A program made the position numbers and the translations under genes. A stretch of DNA of 64,000 nucleotides from CADDYT01 sp035294125 (GTDB lineage: Bacteria; Chloroflexota; Ktedonobacteria; Ktedonobacterales; Ktedonobacteraceae), in NCBI GenBank assembly GCA_035294125.1, contig DATGLM010000036.1, positions 1 through 64,000 of the forward strand, written 5' to 3'. Below, piece by piece: positions 1-8,272 of this stretch (position 1 is its first letter; each line of letters begins with the position of its first letter). A model generated the notes under the pieces. That model did no database searches, was not told where the DNA came from, and saw only the letters and a list, made by a program, of their open reading frames with translations.

Positions 1-27
1 TGTGCGCCCCCTTTGTTCTGTCGATTG

Positions 28-1971
28 TCAATCCTCTACCGGCTTGCTTGTCTCTTTCGGCGTAGGCTCGATATCGCTGACCTCTTTGCCTACTTTGCGC
101 GTCTTGACGACAGGACGGTTGGTGGGGAAGAGGAAACGCATGCGCAGGATGCGCTCGCGTTTGCGCTCTTCTTCCAGGCTGCGTGTCCTGGCTTGCAACA
201 CAGCCGCCAGTGAGATGATGCCAATAAGTTTCTTAGGAGTGCCACGCTCAACGACAGGCAGGCGCGTGTAGCCGGTCTGCGCCATACGATAGACAGCCAC
301 ACGCAGCGGCTCATCCGGATAGGCCACAACCGGGTGCGCATTCACCAGATCGGAAAGCGTATAATTCTCTTGCCCGTTACTCTGGGCATGCTCCTGAATG
401 AATTTTTGCAGGTCTTTACGGGTCACCACACCGATCAGTCCGCCCTGGCTATTAACAACGGGGTAGAGACGCTGCATCTGACCACCCTCACGAGTCGTAT
501 TGAGCGACTGCGCCAGTTCTTTGAGCGAAATCGTGTCCGGCAGCACAACGATATTGGTGCGCATCACCTCGCGTACAAAGAGAATCTCCAGTACGTCGGT
601 TGAATATTCTCGGCTCAGGTGGTAGCCGCGTCGGCTCACCTTCTCCGTCAGGATCGAGCGACGCATCACCAGCACCGTGAAGCCGTGGGCAATGACTACC
701 GCGATCAAGAGGGGCAAAAGAACATTCACGTCATGTGTCAATTCCAACACGAAGATGATACCGGTGAAAGGCGAGCGCATGGTACCGCCGAGAATTGCCC
801 CCATACTGATCAGCGGCCAGAAGCCTGCGCCTTCGTGCGGAAGAAACATCGCCTCGATGCCACCAAGCGCACCACCCATCATCAAGAGCGGGGCCAGCAC
901 ACCACCGGAGGTGCCGGAGCCGAGCGAGAGCGACCAGATGATCGACTTGACCAGTAAGACACCGATAATGACGTCAGTCGTCACGTTTCCCTGGAGCAGC
1001 GCGCCAATGGTAGAGTAGCCAACGCCGAGAGCCTGCGGGAAAATCAAGCCGCCAATCCCGATCGCCAGACCGCCGATGGCAGGCCACCACATCCAGTGGA
1101 TAGGCAACTTGCGGAACGCATCCTCAAAAGCATAGACCATCACTGTCAGCAGAGCGGAGAGCGCGCCTGCCAGTAGACCCACAAGGACACAGCCAAGCAT
1201 GCCACCCGGGCCGATAAAGGCCGGGTGCGGTGGTGTAGGAAAGAGCGGCCCCATGCCGATAATGTAGCGTCTTACAACCGCTGCCGTCGCGCTAGCCAGC
1301 GCGACGGGAATCAGACTGCGCGGCTTCCACTCGAAAAGCAAAAGCTCAACAGCTAACAGCGTCGCGGCAACCGGTGATGCGAAGGTCGCCGACATACCAC
1401 CTGCCGCGCCAGCCACCAGCAGTGTCTTGCGCTCAGTACTGGACAGGTGGAAGAACTGCGCAATCAGCGAGCCGAACGCGCCGCCCGTCATGATAATCGG
1501 GCCTTCAGCGCCGAACGGCCCACCGGTGCCTATCGAGATGGCAGACGATATAGGCTTGAGGATCGCAACCTTTGGTTCCACCTTACTGCCATTGATCAGA
1601 ATCGCCTCGATAGCCTCCGGGATGCCGTGACCGCGAATACGCTCCGAGCCGTAACGCGCCATAAAACCGATCACCAGGCCACCGATGACCGGAATAAAAA
1701 TTTCAAAGATGCCAAGATGATTTCCGGCGGGCGACACCAGCGCCGTTGACCAGCGCCCAAAGAAGGCGAGATTCGTAAAAAGACCGATCAATCGGAGCAA
1801 GGCCAGGGCCACAAACGCGCTAATGACACCAATGCCTATCGCCATTAATGAAATGAGCACGACCCGCGTATCGGTGGTGAAGTCACCAAGTTTGCCTAAT
1901 TCCTCATGATTGCCCAGGCTTTCTAAACCCCGGGTTATTTTTCGCCAGATTGCTGATAATAAGAATTGCAC
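28..1971 (-). CDS. ClC-type chloride channel/antiporter with C-terminal CBS pair
   Basis: A 647-residue integral membrane protein that should move chloride (or a similar anion), possibly exchanging it for protons. Seen: about ten hydrophobic segments over residues 35-440 and the ClC signatures GHGIP (114-118, a variant of GSGIP), GAEGP (154-158, carrying the gating glutamate) and GSGTSGGVLAP near 355. Two CBS domains follow at roughly 475-535 and 545-610; in this family they bind nucleotides and modulate gating. The start is GTG, chosen because AAGGAG lies eight bases upstream. It sits 32 bases after the MarR gene on the same strand, so the two are probably one operon. The His in place of Ser in the first selectivity motif may change anion preference; that is inference. 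Confidence 0.93.
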   Translation of the reverse strand: MQFLLSAIWRKITRGLESLGNHEELGKLGDFTTDTRVVLISLMAIGIGVISAFVALALLRLIGLFTNLAFFGRWSTALVSPAGNHLGIFEIFIPVIGGLVIGFMARYGSERIRGHGIPEAIEAILINGSKVEPKVAILKPISSAISIGTGGPFGAEGPIIMTGGAFGSLIAQFFHLSSTERKTLLVAGAAGGMSATFASPVAATLLAVELLLFEWKPRSLIPVALASATAAVVRRYIIGMGPLFPTPPHPAFIGPGGMLGCVLVGLLAGALSALLTVMVYAFEDAFRKLPIHWMWWPAIGGLAIGIGGLIFPQALGVGYSTIGALLQGNVTTDVIIGVLLVKSIIWSLSLGSGTSGGVLAPLLMMGGALGGIEAMFLPHEGAGFWPLISMGAILGGTMRSPFTGIIFVLELTHDVNVLLPLLIAVVIAHGFTVLVMRRSILTEKVSRRGYHLSREYSTDVLEILFVREVMRTNIVVLPDTISLKELAQSLNTTREGGQMQRLYPVVNSQGGLIGVVTRKDLQKFIQEHAQSNGQENYTLSDLVNAHPVVAYPDEPLRVAVYRMAQTGYTRLPVVERGTPKKLIGIISLAAVLQARTRSLEEERKRERILRMRFLFPTNRPVVKTRKVGKEVSDIEPTPKETSKPVED

Positions 1972-2003
1972 ACTCGCTCTCCTTGTCGAAAAGCTATTAG
2001 ATA

Positions 2004-2474
2004 CTATGCTTTGTCTTCCATATCACGGGTTATGTCATCTTCTCCTGCATGCCCTCTCCTATTCTCCTGCAGGAGCGCGTTAAGAGCCTTTGCCAGGGCA
2101 GGCCCGTTTGAGCGCAGTTCGGCCTGGTGCTCAAAAGAAAGCTCTCGCAATATCTCTTCTCCCTTTGAAGTGATACTCACGAGAACACGACGCAGGTCTT
2201 CCTCATCGCGACAGCGCTGCACAAAACCACGCTCCGCAAGGCGGTTTACCAGTTCAACTGTACTGTGATGCTGAAGTTGCATGCGCTCAGCGAGTTCCCC
2301 GATCGTTGCCTGCCGCCCATCCGGCAAACCTTTGATGGTCAGCAATAACTGGTGCTGCTGCGGCTCAATACCGGCAACACGGGCGGCCTGCTCACTGAAA
2401 TGCAGAAAACGACGAATCTGGTAGCGGAACTCGGCCAGCGCCTGGTATTCCTCAATAGATATATCCTTATCCAT
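2004..2474 (-). CDS. MarR-family transcriptional regulator
   Basis: A 156-residue winged-helix regulator. The central part carries the MarR pattern: an ATIGELAERMQ helix, the recognition helix HHSTVELVNRLAERGFVQR and the wing DLRRVLVSITSKGEE. The family binds short palindromes as a dimer and releases them on ligand binding or oxidation. There is a lone ATG with no Shine-Dalgarno; the -10 box ends six bases before it, so the message is probably leaderless. It is followed by the ClC gene and is divergent from the molybdoenzyme operon at 2706. A palindrome lies inside its own promoter and a second copy lies in the facing promoter, so it likely represses both. The ligand cannot be told from the sequence. 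Confidence 0.92.
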   Translation of the reverse strand: MDKDISIEEYQALAEFRYQIRRFLHFSEQAARVAGIEPQQHQLLLTIKGLPDGRQATIGELAERMQLQHHSTVELVNRLAERGFVQRCRDEEDLRRVLVSITSKGEEILRELSFEHQAELRSNGPALAKALNALLQENRRGHAGEDDITRDMEDKA

Positions 2475-2480
2475 ATTTGT

Positions 2481-2510
2481 ATTTTATCGTATTACGATAT
2501 AAAATTTCAA
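2481..2510 (-). promoter_or_regulatory. MarR gene promoter with embedded operator
   Basis: On the minus strand TTGAAA (2510-2505) and TAAAAT (2486-2481) are separated by 18 bases. The perfect 15-base palindrome TATCGTATTACGATA (2485-2499) fills the spacer and touches the -10 box, the textbook position for autorepression. Transcription from this -10 would begin at or next to the ATG at 2474. Confidence 0.7.
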
Positions 2511-2606
2511 CAGGTAAGACAGACCCTCGGGGTAAGGTCTGTGCGACAAAAGTCACAGACAGGGCGCAAAATCATGGATTACAATCACTTTGCGCTTCTT
2601 AGATAG

Positions 2607-2619
2607 ATCGTCTTACGAT
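2607..2619. promoter_or_regulatory. Second MarR-type operator, upstream of molybdoenzyme operon
   Basis: ATCGTCTTACGAT repeats the operator at 2485-2499 with one central difference. It lies just upstream of an AT-rich -10-like stretch (TATTAT at 2634-2639) that would drive the plus-strand operon starting at 2706, so it would overlap the -35 region. Binding by the divergent MarR protein is inferred from sequence identity to the autoregulatory site. Confidence 0.6.
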
Positions 2620-2705
2620 GCTTATCCGTGTAATATTATAAGAGAGAGGCACAGCAGTCCGCGTAATGAGGTTATATGTTCTCATTGAACGAGAGGAACT
2701 ATCTT

Positions 2706-3893
2706 ATGGAAGAACCCGTTGTCACCTCCAGGAGAAACGCGAGTGAAGTACGTCCGCGCACGCAGCCGCGCAGACGGGCAGTGCTGGATTTACGCGCCCG
2801 TTCCATTCTCACCGGTATAGCAGCCGCGATTCTCGTGACTTTGCTGATCGCCATTGGCTCGCGCGGTTTCCACTGGTTCGACGCCTCGCTCATCGGCTAC
2901 GCCGTTGGTACCATTTTTGCCGTTGCCGCCGTCACCTACAAGTACACGTTCTGGCTGGCGCGCCCTCCCACCTTCCGCTACTGGTGGCGTAGCTGGCAGC
3001 TATTCTTTTCCTACGAAAACTTCCGTCGCTACACGCCGCTCATCCCGACGGCCATTCTCGACCTGTTCTCGCAGCAATTTATTCGCAGGCGCGGTCTCTA
3101 CCGATGGTTTACACACCAGTGCATCTTTTGGGGAGTGTTGCTCTCCTGCCTGATTACCTTCCCGCTCACCTTTGGCTGGCTGCGCTTCACACAGACGACC
3201 AGCGGGCAGTATCGCATCTGGTTTTTCGGCTTCCCGTTGTTTTTCACGTACCCTGTCAATTCGTTCTTCGCCTTCGTGGTCTTCCACGCGCTGGATTTCA
3301 CCGCCCTGCTGCTGCTGGTCGGGCTGGTGCTGGCCTTCCACCGCCGCTTCCACGACCTGGCGTTGATCGCGGTGCAGCGTTTTCGCTTCGATATTTTGCC
3401 GCTGGCGCTGCTACTGGCCATCGCTATCACCGGCCTTGCCCTGACCGCCGACAGCGCGTGGCTGGGTGGTGCCTACTACTGGTTTATCTCGCTGACACAC
3501 GAAGCCGTGGTCGTACTCTGGCTGATCTCGCTGCCCTTCGGCAAGTTCTTCCATATCATCGAGCGCCCGGCCACCGTCGGTATCGAACTGTACTGGAAAA
3601 CGGGCGAGAGCACCGAGATGCAGCACTGCGCCCGCTGCGGCCAGCCTTTCGCGCCCGTGCGCTTCATCCAGGATCTGAAGAAGACGCTGTATGAGGTGGA
3701 CGAAAACTACCTCGTGCGCTCAGATGTCACCATCAAGCAAGAGGTGCAGCCGCCCAGCCCGGTCAAATCGGCCACGGAATCCCGTGTCACCGGCATGCTC
3801 TGGTGGCAGGACTTCTGCCCGCGCTGCAAGCGTGTCATGCGCGGCCAGGGCAATCTCGCCGCCCTCGGTCGCAACGGCAACCAGTTCTTGTAA
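2706..3893 (+). CDS. NarI/DsrM-like membrane anchor with C-terminal zinc-ribbon-like cysteines
   Basis: A 395-residue membrane protein, first gene of the molybdoenzyme operon. It has about six hydrophobic segments between residues 25 and 290. Histidines sit at helix ends (THQCIFWG, FHALDFTALL, SLTHEAVVV, GKFFHIIERP), resembling the heme-b-binding gamma subunits of nitrate reductase and DsrM, so a quinol-oxidising cytochrome b role is inferred. The cytosolic tail contains CARCG and, about 75 residues later, CPRCK: four cysteines that could hold zinc or iron. The ATG at 2706 is chosen over one 30 bases upstream because GAGAGGA lies nine bases before it. I cannot name the family precisely; substrate and heme content are unproven. 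Confidence 0.7.
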   Translation: MEEPVVTSRRNASEVRPRTQPRRRAVLDLRARSILTGIAAAILVTLLIAIGSRGFHWFDASLIGYAVGTIFAVAAVTYKYTFWLARPPTFRYWWRSWQLFFSYENFRRYTPLIPTAILDLFSQQFIRRRGLYRWFTHQCIFWGVLLSCLITFPLTFGWLRFTQTTSGQYRIWFFGFPLFFTYPVNSFFAFVVFHALDFTALLLLVGLVLAFHRRFHDLALIAVQRFRFDILPLALLLAIAITGLALTADSAWLGGAYYWFISLTHEAVVVLWLISLPFGKFFHIIERPATVGIELYWKTGESTEMQHCARCGQPFAPVRFIQDLKKTLYEVDENYLVRSDVTIKQEVQPPSPVKSATESRVTGMLWWQDFCPRCKRVMRGQGNLAALGRNGNQFL

Positions 3894-3915
3894 CACGCAA
3901 ACACGAACCGAAATC

Positions 3916-3942
3916 CGTAGCCGCCGATGTATCGGCCCTACG
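3916..3942. repeat. Small GTAG...CTAC hairpin between operon genes 1 and 2
   Basis: CGTAG and GCCGAT on the left pair with ATCGGC and CTACG on the right around a 2-base loop, with a small internal bulge. It lies in the 64-base gap before the molybdopterin gene and resembles hairpins at 8168-8233, 12689-12713 and 59211-59244. It could trim or stabilise the operon mRNA, or be a decayed dispersed repeat. Confidence 0.5.
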
Positions 3943-3957
3943 ACAAGGAGATAACCC

Positions 3958-6246
3958 ATGAGTGTCGATAAAGGGATATTTTTCCCAGAGGATCAGAGGG
4001 CGACATATGATTTTTACTCCGGAGCGCACCCACCGGTGCCCTGGAAATCGACTGAGGAGGTTGACCGCTACGTGCCGACACACTGTTGCTACTGTGGGGT
4101 GCAGTGCGGTATGTATCTGAAAGTCCACAACGACAAAGTAGTCGGGGTCGAGCCACGTGAGGACTTCCCGCTCAATCATGGCATGCTCTGCCCCAAGGGA
4201 GCCACCGCCTATCAGACGGTTGACCACCCCGACCGCCTGCTCTATCCACTGATGCGCCGCAACGGCAAAGATAGCCCGCTGGAGCGCGCCACCTGGGACG
4301 AAGTGCTCGATACCATCGCCCGGCGTTTCCGCGCCATTCAGAATCAGCATGGCAAGAACGCCGTGGCCGTCTACAGTGGCTCCTCAATGACCAATGAGAA
4401 GTGCTACCTGATGGGCAAGTTCGCCCGTGTGGCGCTGGGAACGGCCAACGTTGATTACAACGGGCGGCTTTGCATGTCCTCAGCCACCGGGGCCAACGAA
4501 CGCTCGCTCGGCATCGACCGCGCCGCTAACCCGGTCAGTGATATGCTACACGCCGACTGCATCTTCGTCATCGGCGCGAACGTGGGCGAGTGCTTCCCCA
4601 TCATCACCAGCTACCTCTGGCAGGCACGCGATCACGGCTGCAAATTGATTGTGGCCGACCCACGCCAGACGCCCATCGCGCGCACCGCCGACATCTTCTT
4701 GCCTCTACGTTCCGGCACCGACTCCGCCCTGCTCAACGCCATGCTCTATGTCATCATCCACGAGGGTATGGTCGATGAGGAGTTCATCCGCGAGCGCACG
4801 CTGGGCTGGGAAGAGGCGAAGGCGCTGGCTGAGCAATACCCGCCGGAGCGCGTGGCGAAGGTCTGCGGGCTACGCGCTGAATCCATTATCGAGGCGGCGC
4901 GCATGTATGGACAGGCCAGAGCCGCCCTGCTCTACACTGCACGCGGGCTGGAACACCAGAGCAAAGGGGTTGAGAACGGCATCGCCGCCGTCAATCTGGC
5001 CCTGGCAACCGGCAACTTTGGACGACCCGGCGCGGGCTATATGACGCTTACGGGGCAGGGTAACGGCCAGGGTGGGCGCGAGATGGGCCAGAAAGCCTCA
5101 CAACTGCCCGGCGAGCGCGAGATCGAAGACCCCGAAGACCGCGCCTACATCTGCTCCGTCTGGGGCATCGACGAGAGCGAGCTGCCGCATACCGGGTTGC
5201 CCGCTACGTTGATGATCCCGGCCATGCTGCGCGGCGATATTCGCGCCTGCTTCATGATCTGCTCCAACCCGATGGTCTCGCTGCCCGACCAGCATACCGT
5301 CGAGCGGGCGCTGCGCGGCCTCGAACTCTTCGTCGTCACCGACTTCTTCCTCTCCGAGACGGCGGCACTGGCCGATATCGTCCTGCCCGGCAGCACGTGG
5401 GCCGAAGGTGAAGGAACAACGACCAGCCTGGAGGGGCGCGTCATCAAATACAACAAAGCTGTTGATCCCCCTGGTGAGGCGTGGCAGGACTGGAAGATCG
5501 TCTGCGAGCTGGCCCGGCGGCTGGGCAGAGGACAGTACTTCAATTTCCAGTCGACGCGCGAGATTTTCGATGAACTGCGTCTCTGCACAAAGGGGGCGAA
5601 AGCCGATTACTGGGGCATCACTTACGAAAAAATCGAGCGGCAGAACGGCGTCTTCTGGCCCTGCCCGAGCGAAGATTCTCCGGGCACGCCGCGTCTCTAC
5701 GAGAAACGCTTCGGCACGCCCGATGGCAAGGCGCGCTTCTACCCCATCGAATACATCCCGCCGGCAGAACTGCCAGACGACGAGTACCCATTCGTGCTCA
5801 CCACCGGGCGCGTCGTCTACCAGTACCTTTCTGGCAACCAGACGCGGCGCGTGCCGTTCCTGCGCGAGATGTCGCCCTATCCCTGGGTGGAGATCCACCA
5901 GGAGACAGCGCAGCGGCTGGGCATTGCCGAGGGAGACTGGGTGACGGTGCGCACGCGGCGCGGCGAAATGACCGCCCCGGCCCTCGTCGTGCGCTCGATT
6001 CGCCCGGATACTGTCTTCATCCCTTACCACTATCCCGGCAGGCAGGCCGTCAACCAGCTTACCAACCCGGTCTTTGAGCCGTTGATGAAGATACCCGAAT
6101 ATAAGGTCTGCGCGGCCTCTGTCACGCGGGCCACACAATTGCCGGAATGGGCCAAAAATATCGATACGGCTGCCCTTGCCGCCGCCAGCGAGGAGTTTCG
6201 CACACTTCCCATCGCGCAGGCCAATCCGAGCCCGAAGTTCAAATAG
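3958..6246 (+). CDS. Molybdopterin oxidoreductase, NapA/NasA (nitrate reductase) type
   Basis: A 762-residue catalytic subunit of the DMSO reductase superfamily. An N-terminal [4Fe-4S] site is seen as C43-x2-C46-x3-C50-x27-C78. NGRLCMSSATGA places a cysteine (C172) where NapA/NasA-type nitrate reductases and some formate dehydrogenases bind molybdenum. Further bis-MGD domains follow, and the molydopterin-dinucleotide binding domain (TTGRVVYQYLSGNQTRR onward) ends the protein. There is no Tat signal, so the protein should be cytoplasmic. AAGGAG sits ten bases before the ATG. Its partners are the membrane anchor before it and the ferredoxin and Rieske subunits after it. Nitrate is the favoured substrate given the Mo-cysteine and the HPP gene downstream, but formate or another oxyanion is possible. 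Confidence 0.88.
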   Translation: MSVDKGIFFPEDQRATYDFYSGAHPPVPWKSTEEVDRYVPTHCCYCGVQCGMYLKVHNDKVVGVEPREDFPLNHGMLCPKGATAYQTVDHPDRLLYPLMRRNGKDSPLERATWDEVLDTIARRFRAIQNQHGKNAVAVYSGSSMTNEKCYLMGKFARVALGTANVDYNGRLCMSSATGANERSLGIDRAANPVSDMLHADCIFVIGANVGECFPIITSYLWQARDHGCKLIVADPRQTPIARTADIFLPLRSGTDSALLNAMLYVIIHEGMVDEEFIRERTLGWEEAKALAEQYPPERVAKVCGLRAESIIEAARMYGQARAALLYTARGLEHQSKGVENGIAAVNLALATGNFGRPGAGYMTLTGQGNGQGGREMGQKASQLPGEREIEDPEDRAYICSVWGIDESELPHTGLPATLMIPAMLRGDIRACFMICSNPMVSLPDQHTVERALRGLELFVVTDFFLSETAALADIVLPGSTWAEGEGTTTSLEGRVIKYNKAVDPPGEAWQDWKIVCELARRLGRGQYFNFQSTREIFDELRLCTKGAKADYWGITYEKIERQNGVFWPCPSEDSPGTPRLYEKRFGTPDGKARFYPIEYIPPAELPDDEYPFVLTTGRVVYQYLSGNQTRRVPFLREMSPYPWVEIHQETAQRLGIAEGDWVTVRTRRGEMTAPALVVRSIRPDTVFIPYHYPGRQAVNQLTNPVFEPLMKIPEYKVCAASVTRATQLPEWAKNIDTAALAAASEEFRTLPIAQANPSPKFK

Positions 6247-6263
6247 ATCGAAAGGGAAGAGAG

Positions 6264-7088
6264 ATGCTGGAAACGGTACGCAGAATATTCCTTGACCCCT
6301 CGCGCTGTATCGGCTGTCGCTCGTGCATGGCTGCCTGTCGCGAGTGCGATACGCACAAGGGCGAAAGCATGATCTATATCGACTATATCGAACGTGAAAA
6401 CACCGTTGCCTCGTCGCCGACACTGTGTATGCACTGCCAGGACCCGCTGGCCCCGTGCGCGCAGGTCTGCCCTGCGCAGGCCATTCTGGTCAGCCCTGAT
6501 GGGGTTGTCCAGTCGGCGGACGAGACGCGCTGTATCTACTGTGAGAACTGCGGCTACGCCTGCCCCTTCGGTGTGCCAAAATTCAATATCAGGGGCCACT
6601 ACATGCAGAAGTGCAACCTGTGCTACGACCGCACCGTGCAGGGCAAAGGCCCCATGTGCGCCACCGTCTGTCCGACGCAGGCTATTTTCTACGGCACCTA
6701 CGAGGAATGGGTGGAGGCGGGACGCGCCAAACAGGGAGCAAAACCCGTCAACACTTTCTTTTTCGGTCGGCAGCGCGTGCGCACGCGCAATTACGTGGTC
6801 ATGCGACAGGAGGACGAGGTATTAGACCTGCTGGCACTGGCGCAGGAGGCGAGCGCGGGCGCTCGCACGAACCTGCCGGAGCCAACGGCGACGCGCAACG
6901 CGAGTGCCTGGGTAGAGGCCGAGAATGCAGCCATCCCCGTGCGTGCCGTACCATCGGAACCCTGGACACCCCGCGTCCCGCCCACGCCCGACCCGGCCAT
7001 CGCGCCCAATGCCATTGCGCCGCCGCACGCTCCTTTTGTGCCAGTACCGGTAACTTCTGACAAACAAGTTCACTTCCCGGAGGATTAA
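6264..7088 (+). CDS. Four-cluster ferredoxin subunit (DmsB/NrfC/PsrB type)
   Basis: A 274-residue electron-transfer subunit. Sixteen cysteines in four groups (15/18/21/25, 55/58/65/69, 90/93/96/100, 117/120/132/136) fit the four [4Fe-4S] clusters typical of beta subunits that pair with molybdopterin oxidoreductases. The last 70 residues are Ala/Pro-rich and probably disordered. The ATG at 6264 is selected because GGGAAGAG lies a few bases upstream and the first CxxCxxC motif begins shortly after; a longer in-frame version would overlap the preceding gene. It most likely wires electrons between the membrane anchor or Rieske centre and the molybdenum site. Confidence 0.9.
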   Translation: MLETVRRIFLDPSRCIGCRSCMAACRECDTHKGESMIYIDYIERENTVASSPTLCMHCQDPLAPCAQVCPAQAILVSPDGVVQSADETRCIYCENCGYACPFGVPKFNIRGHYMQKCNLCYDRTVQGKGPMCATVCPTQAIFYGTYEEWVEAGRAKQGAKPVNTFFFGRQRVRTRNYVVMRQEDEVLDLLALAQEASAGARTNLPEPTATRNASAWVEAENAAIPVRAVPSEPWTPRVPPTPDPAIAPNAIAPPHAPFVPVPVTSDKQVHFPED

Positions 7089-7090
7089 GC

Positions 7091-7690
7091 ATGGTTCAGG
7101 AAATCAACCCCCAGAACGAACCACCGGACACACCACCGACGGCTTCCGTGACAGAAGCGGAGACGACGGATGGCGCCGGAGCGCGGCAGCCAGGGTCACA
7201 ACGCCCGCGCAAGCCGGAGGAGTGGCGACAGGAGTTTCCTTATCCCTGGGATGAGGACGAGATTGTGACGCGGCGCGACACGCTGCGCTTCCTGCTGGCC
7301 GGTTCGGGCGCGCTCTTCCTGGCGACCGGGGCGCTGGCAATCATTGGCAACCTGCCGAGCAGCACAAACGTGAAAGCGGTCGCCATCGCCAGAGTGGGTG
7401 AGCTGGGCGAAAACAAGTGGAGAGTCTTCAACTTCCCCGATCAATACGCGCAGGGCATCCTCATCAACCTGCCAGGCAAGGGACTGGTGGCCTACAGCGA
7501 TGTGTGTACGCATCTTTCGTGCGCCGTCGTCTACGAGGGTGACGGCCAGCTACACTGCCCCTGCCACGATGGCCTCTTCGACGCCACGACAGGCGATGTG
7601 CTGGCTGGCCCACCGACACGCCCTCTGCCAAAAATCCAGCTTGCCATTCAGGACGGCGTGATCTATGCCGTCAAGGAGATAGCGAGATGA
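7091..7690 (+). CDS. Membrane-anchored Rieske [2Fe-2S] protein with Tat-like signal
   Basis: A 199-residue protein. An acidic, Pro-rich N-terminus of about 58 residues precedes TRRDTLRFLLAG, a twin-arginine-type motif leading into one membrane helix (about 66-86). The Rieske fold carries C139-T-H141-L-S-C144 and C156-P-C158-H159. C139, H141, C156 and H159 are the cluster ligands; C144 and C158 can form the disulfide typical of bc1-type, quinol-oxidising Rieske proteins. GGAGG sits eight bases before the ATG, two bases after the ferredoxin gene. Its presence implies that the complex has an extracytoplasmic or membrane-surface redox centre besides the cytoplasmic molybdoenzyme, an unusual mix. 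Confidence 0.92.
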   Translation: MVQEINPQNEPPDTPPTASVTEAETTDGAGARQPGSQRPRKPEEWRQEFPYPWDEDEIVTRRDTLRFLLAGSGALFLATGALAIIGNLPSSTNVKAVAIARVGELGENKWRVFNFPDQYAQGILINLPGKGLVAYSDVCTHLSCAVVYEGDGQLHCPCHDGLFDATTGDVLAGPPTRPLPKIQLAIQDGVIYAVKEIAR

Positions 7691-8136
7691 GTATGAGAGA
7701 ACCGGAGCCGCGTGGAAAACGCGAGGAACGTTTTCAAGCCCACGAAGAACTGGAGTTGAGCGAACTGGCAACCTTTGCCTCGAACGCGGGCATCGCGCCG
7801 GTTCCCCTGCCTCTGCGCGAGGTCGTCCCGGCAGCATCCAAAGCCAATCCCGATGATCCGCCTGTCAGCCGTCCGCCGCGAGGCCCGGAAGGCCCGGAGC
7901 CAGCCCCGTACTACGTCGGCCTGGAGGGTCGTATCGCCATCGTGCAGGGCCAGGTGTTCATTCTTGCCATCATTGTCATCGCCCAGCTCTGGCTCGTCAC
8001 TGACGCGCTCTACGAGTTGCTATCTGGACGTCCCGTCTTCCTGGGCTATCTCGCCCTTGCCAGCTTTCTCTGCTTCGTCGTCGCCCTCATCGTCGTCCTC
8101 TGGCCGCGCCGCCGCATCGAGCGCCCATCATCATAA
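7687..8136 (+). CDS. Small two-helix membrane protein of the molybdoenzyme operon
   Basis: A 149-residue protein whose ATGA start overlaps the Rieske stop, implying coupled translation. Residues 1-80 are hydrophilic and Pro-rich; two hydrophobic helices follow (about 85-108 and 116-138), ending in a basic tail. No catalytic motif is visible and I do not recognise the family with certainty. Its position suggests an accessory or assembly subunit of the Rieske/molybdopterin complex. Confidence 0.75.
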   Translation: MSMREPEPRGKREERFQAHEELELSELATFASNAGIAPVPLPLREVVPAASKANPDDPPVSRPPRGPEGPEPAPYYVGLEGRIAIVQGQVFILAIIVIAQLWLVTDALYELLSGRPVFLGYLALASFLCFVVALIVVLWPRRRIERPSS

Positions 8137-8167
8137 TAGTGGGTTTCACCGTCGTCGGCGAAAACCT

Positions 8168-8233
8168 GTAGATGCCGATTTATGGCGCGCAACGCCGATC
8201 GATCGGCGGTGCGCGCCATAAATCGGCATCTAC
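8168..8233. terminator. 66-base near-perfect palindrome closing the molybdoenzyme operon
   Basis: Left arm 8168-8190 (GTAGATGCCGATTTATGG...) pairs completely with right arm 8211-8233. The middle (8193-8208) is itself a 16-base palindrome, so only one base pair is mismatched across the whole element. It starts 31 bases after a stop codon and ends 39 bases before the HPP gene. There is no T-run after it, so termination efficiency is uncertain; an mRNA-stabilising or attenuating role is possible. Confidence 0.7.
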
Positions 8234-8272
8234 GTCATATTTCGTTTTCTTATTTATAAGGAGAAAATAGAG

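Noticed and set aside
5098..6423. Long open frame on the minus strand opposite the molybdopterin gene (441 codons)
   Set aside because: It mirrors the high-GC codon pattern of the real gene, has an Arg/Asp-rich composition without any known motif, and overlaps the well-supported subunits.
8160..8240. CRISPR-like repeat unit
   Set aside because: A single palindrome without any regularly spaced further copies; no CRISPR array is visible anywhere in the window.
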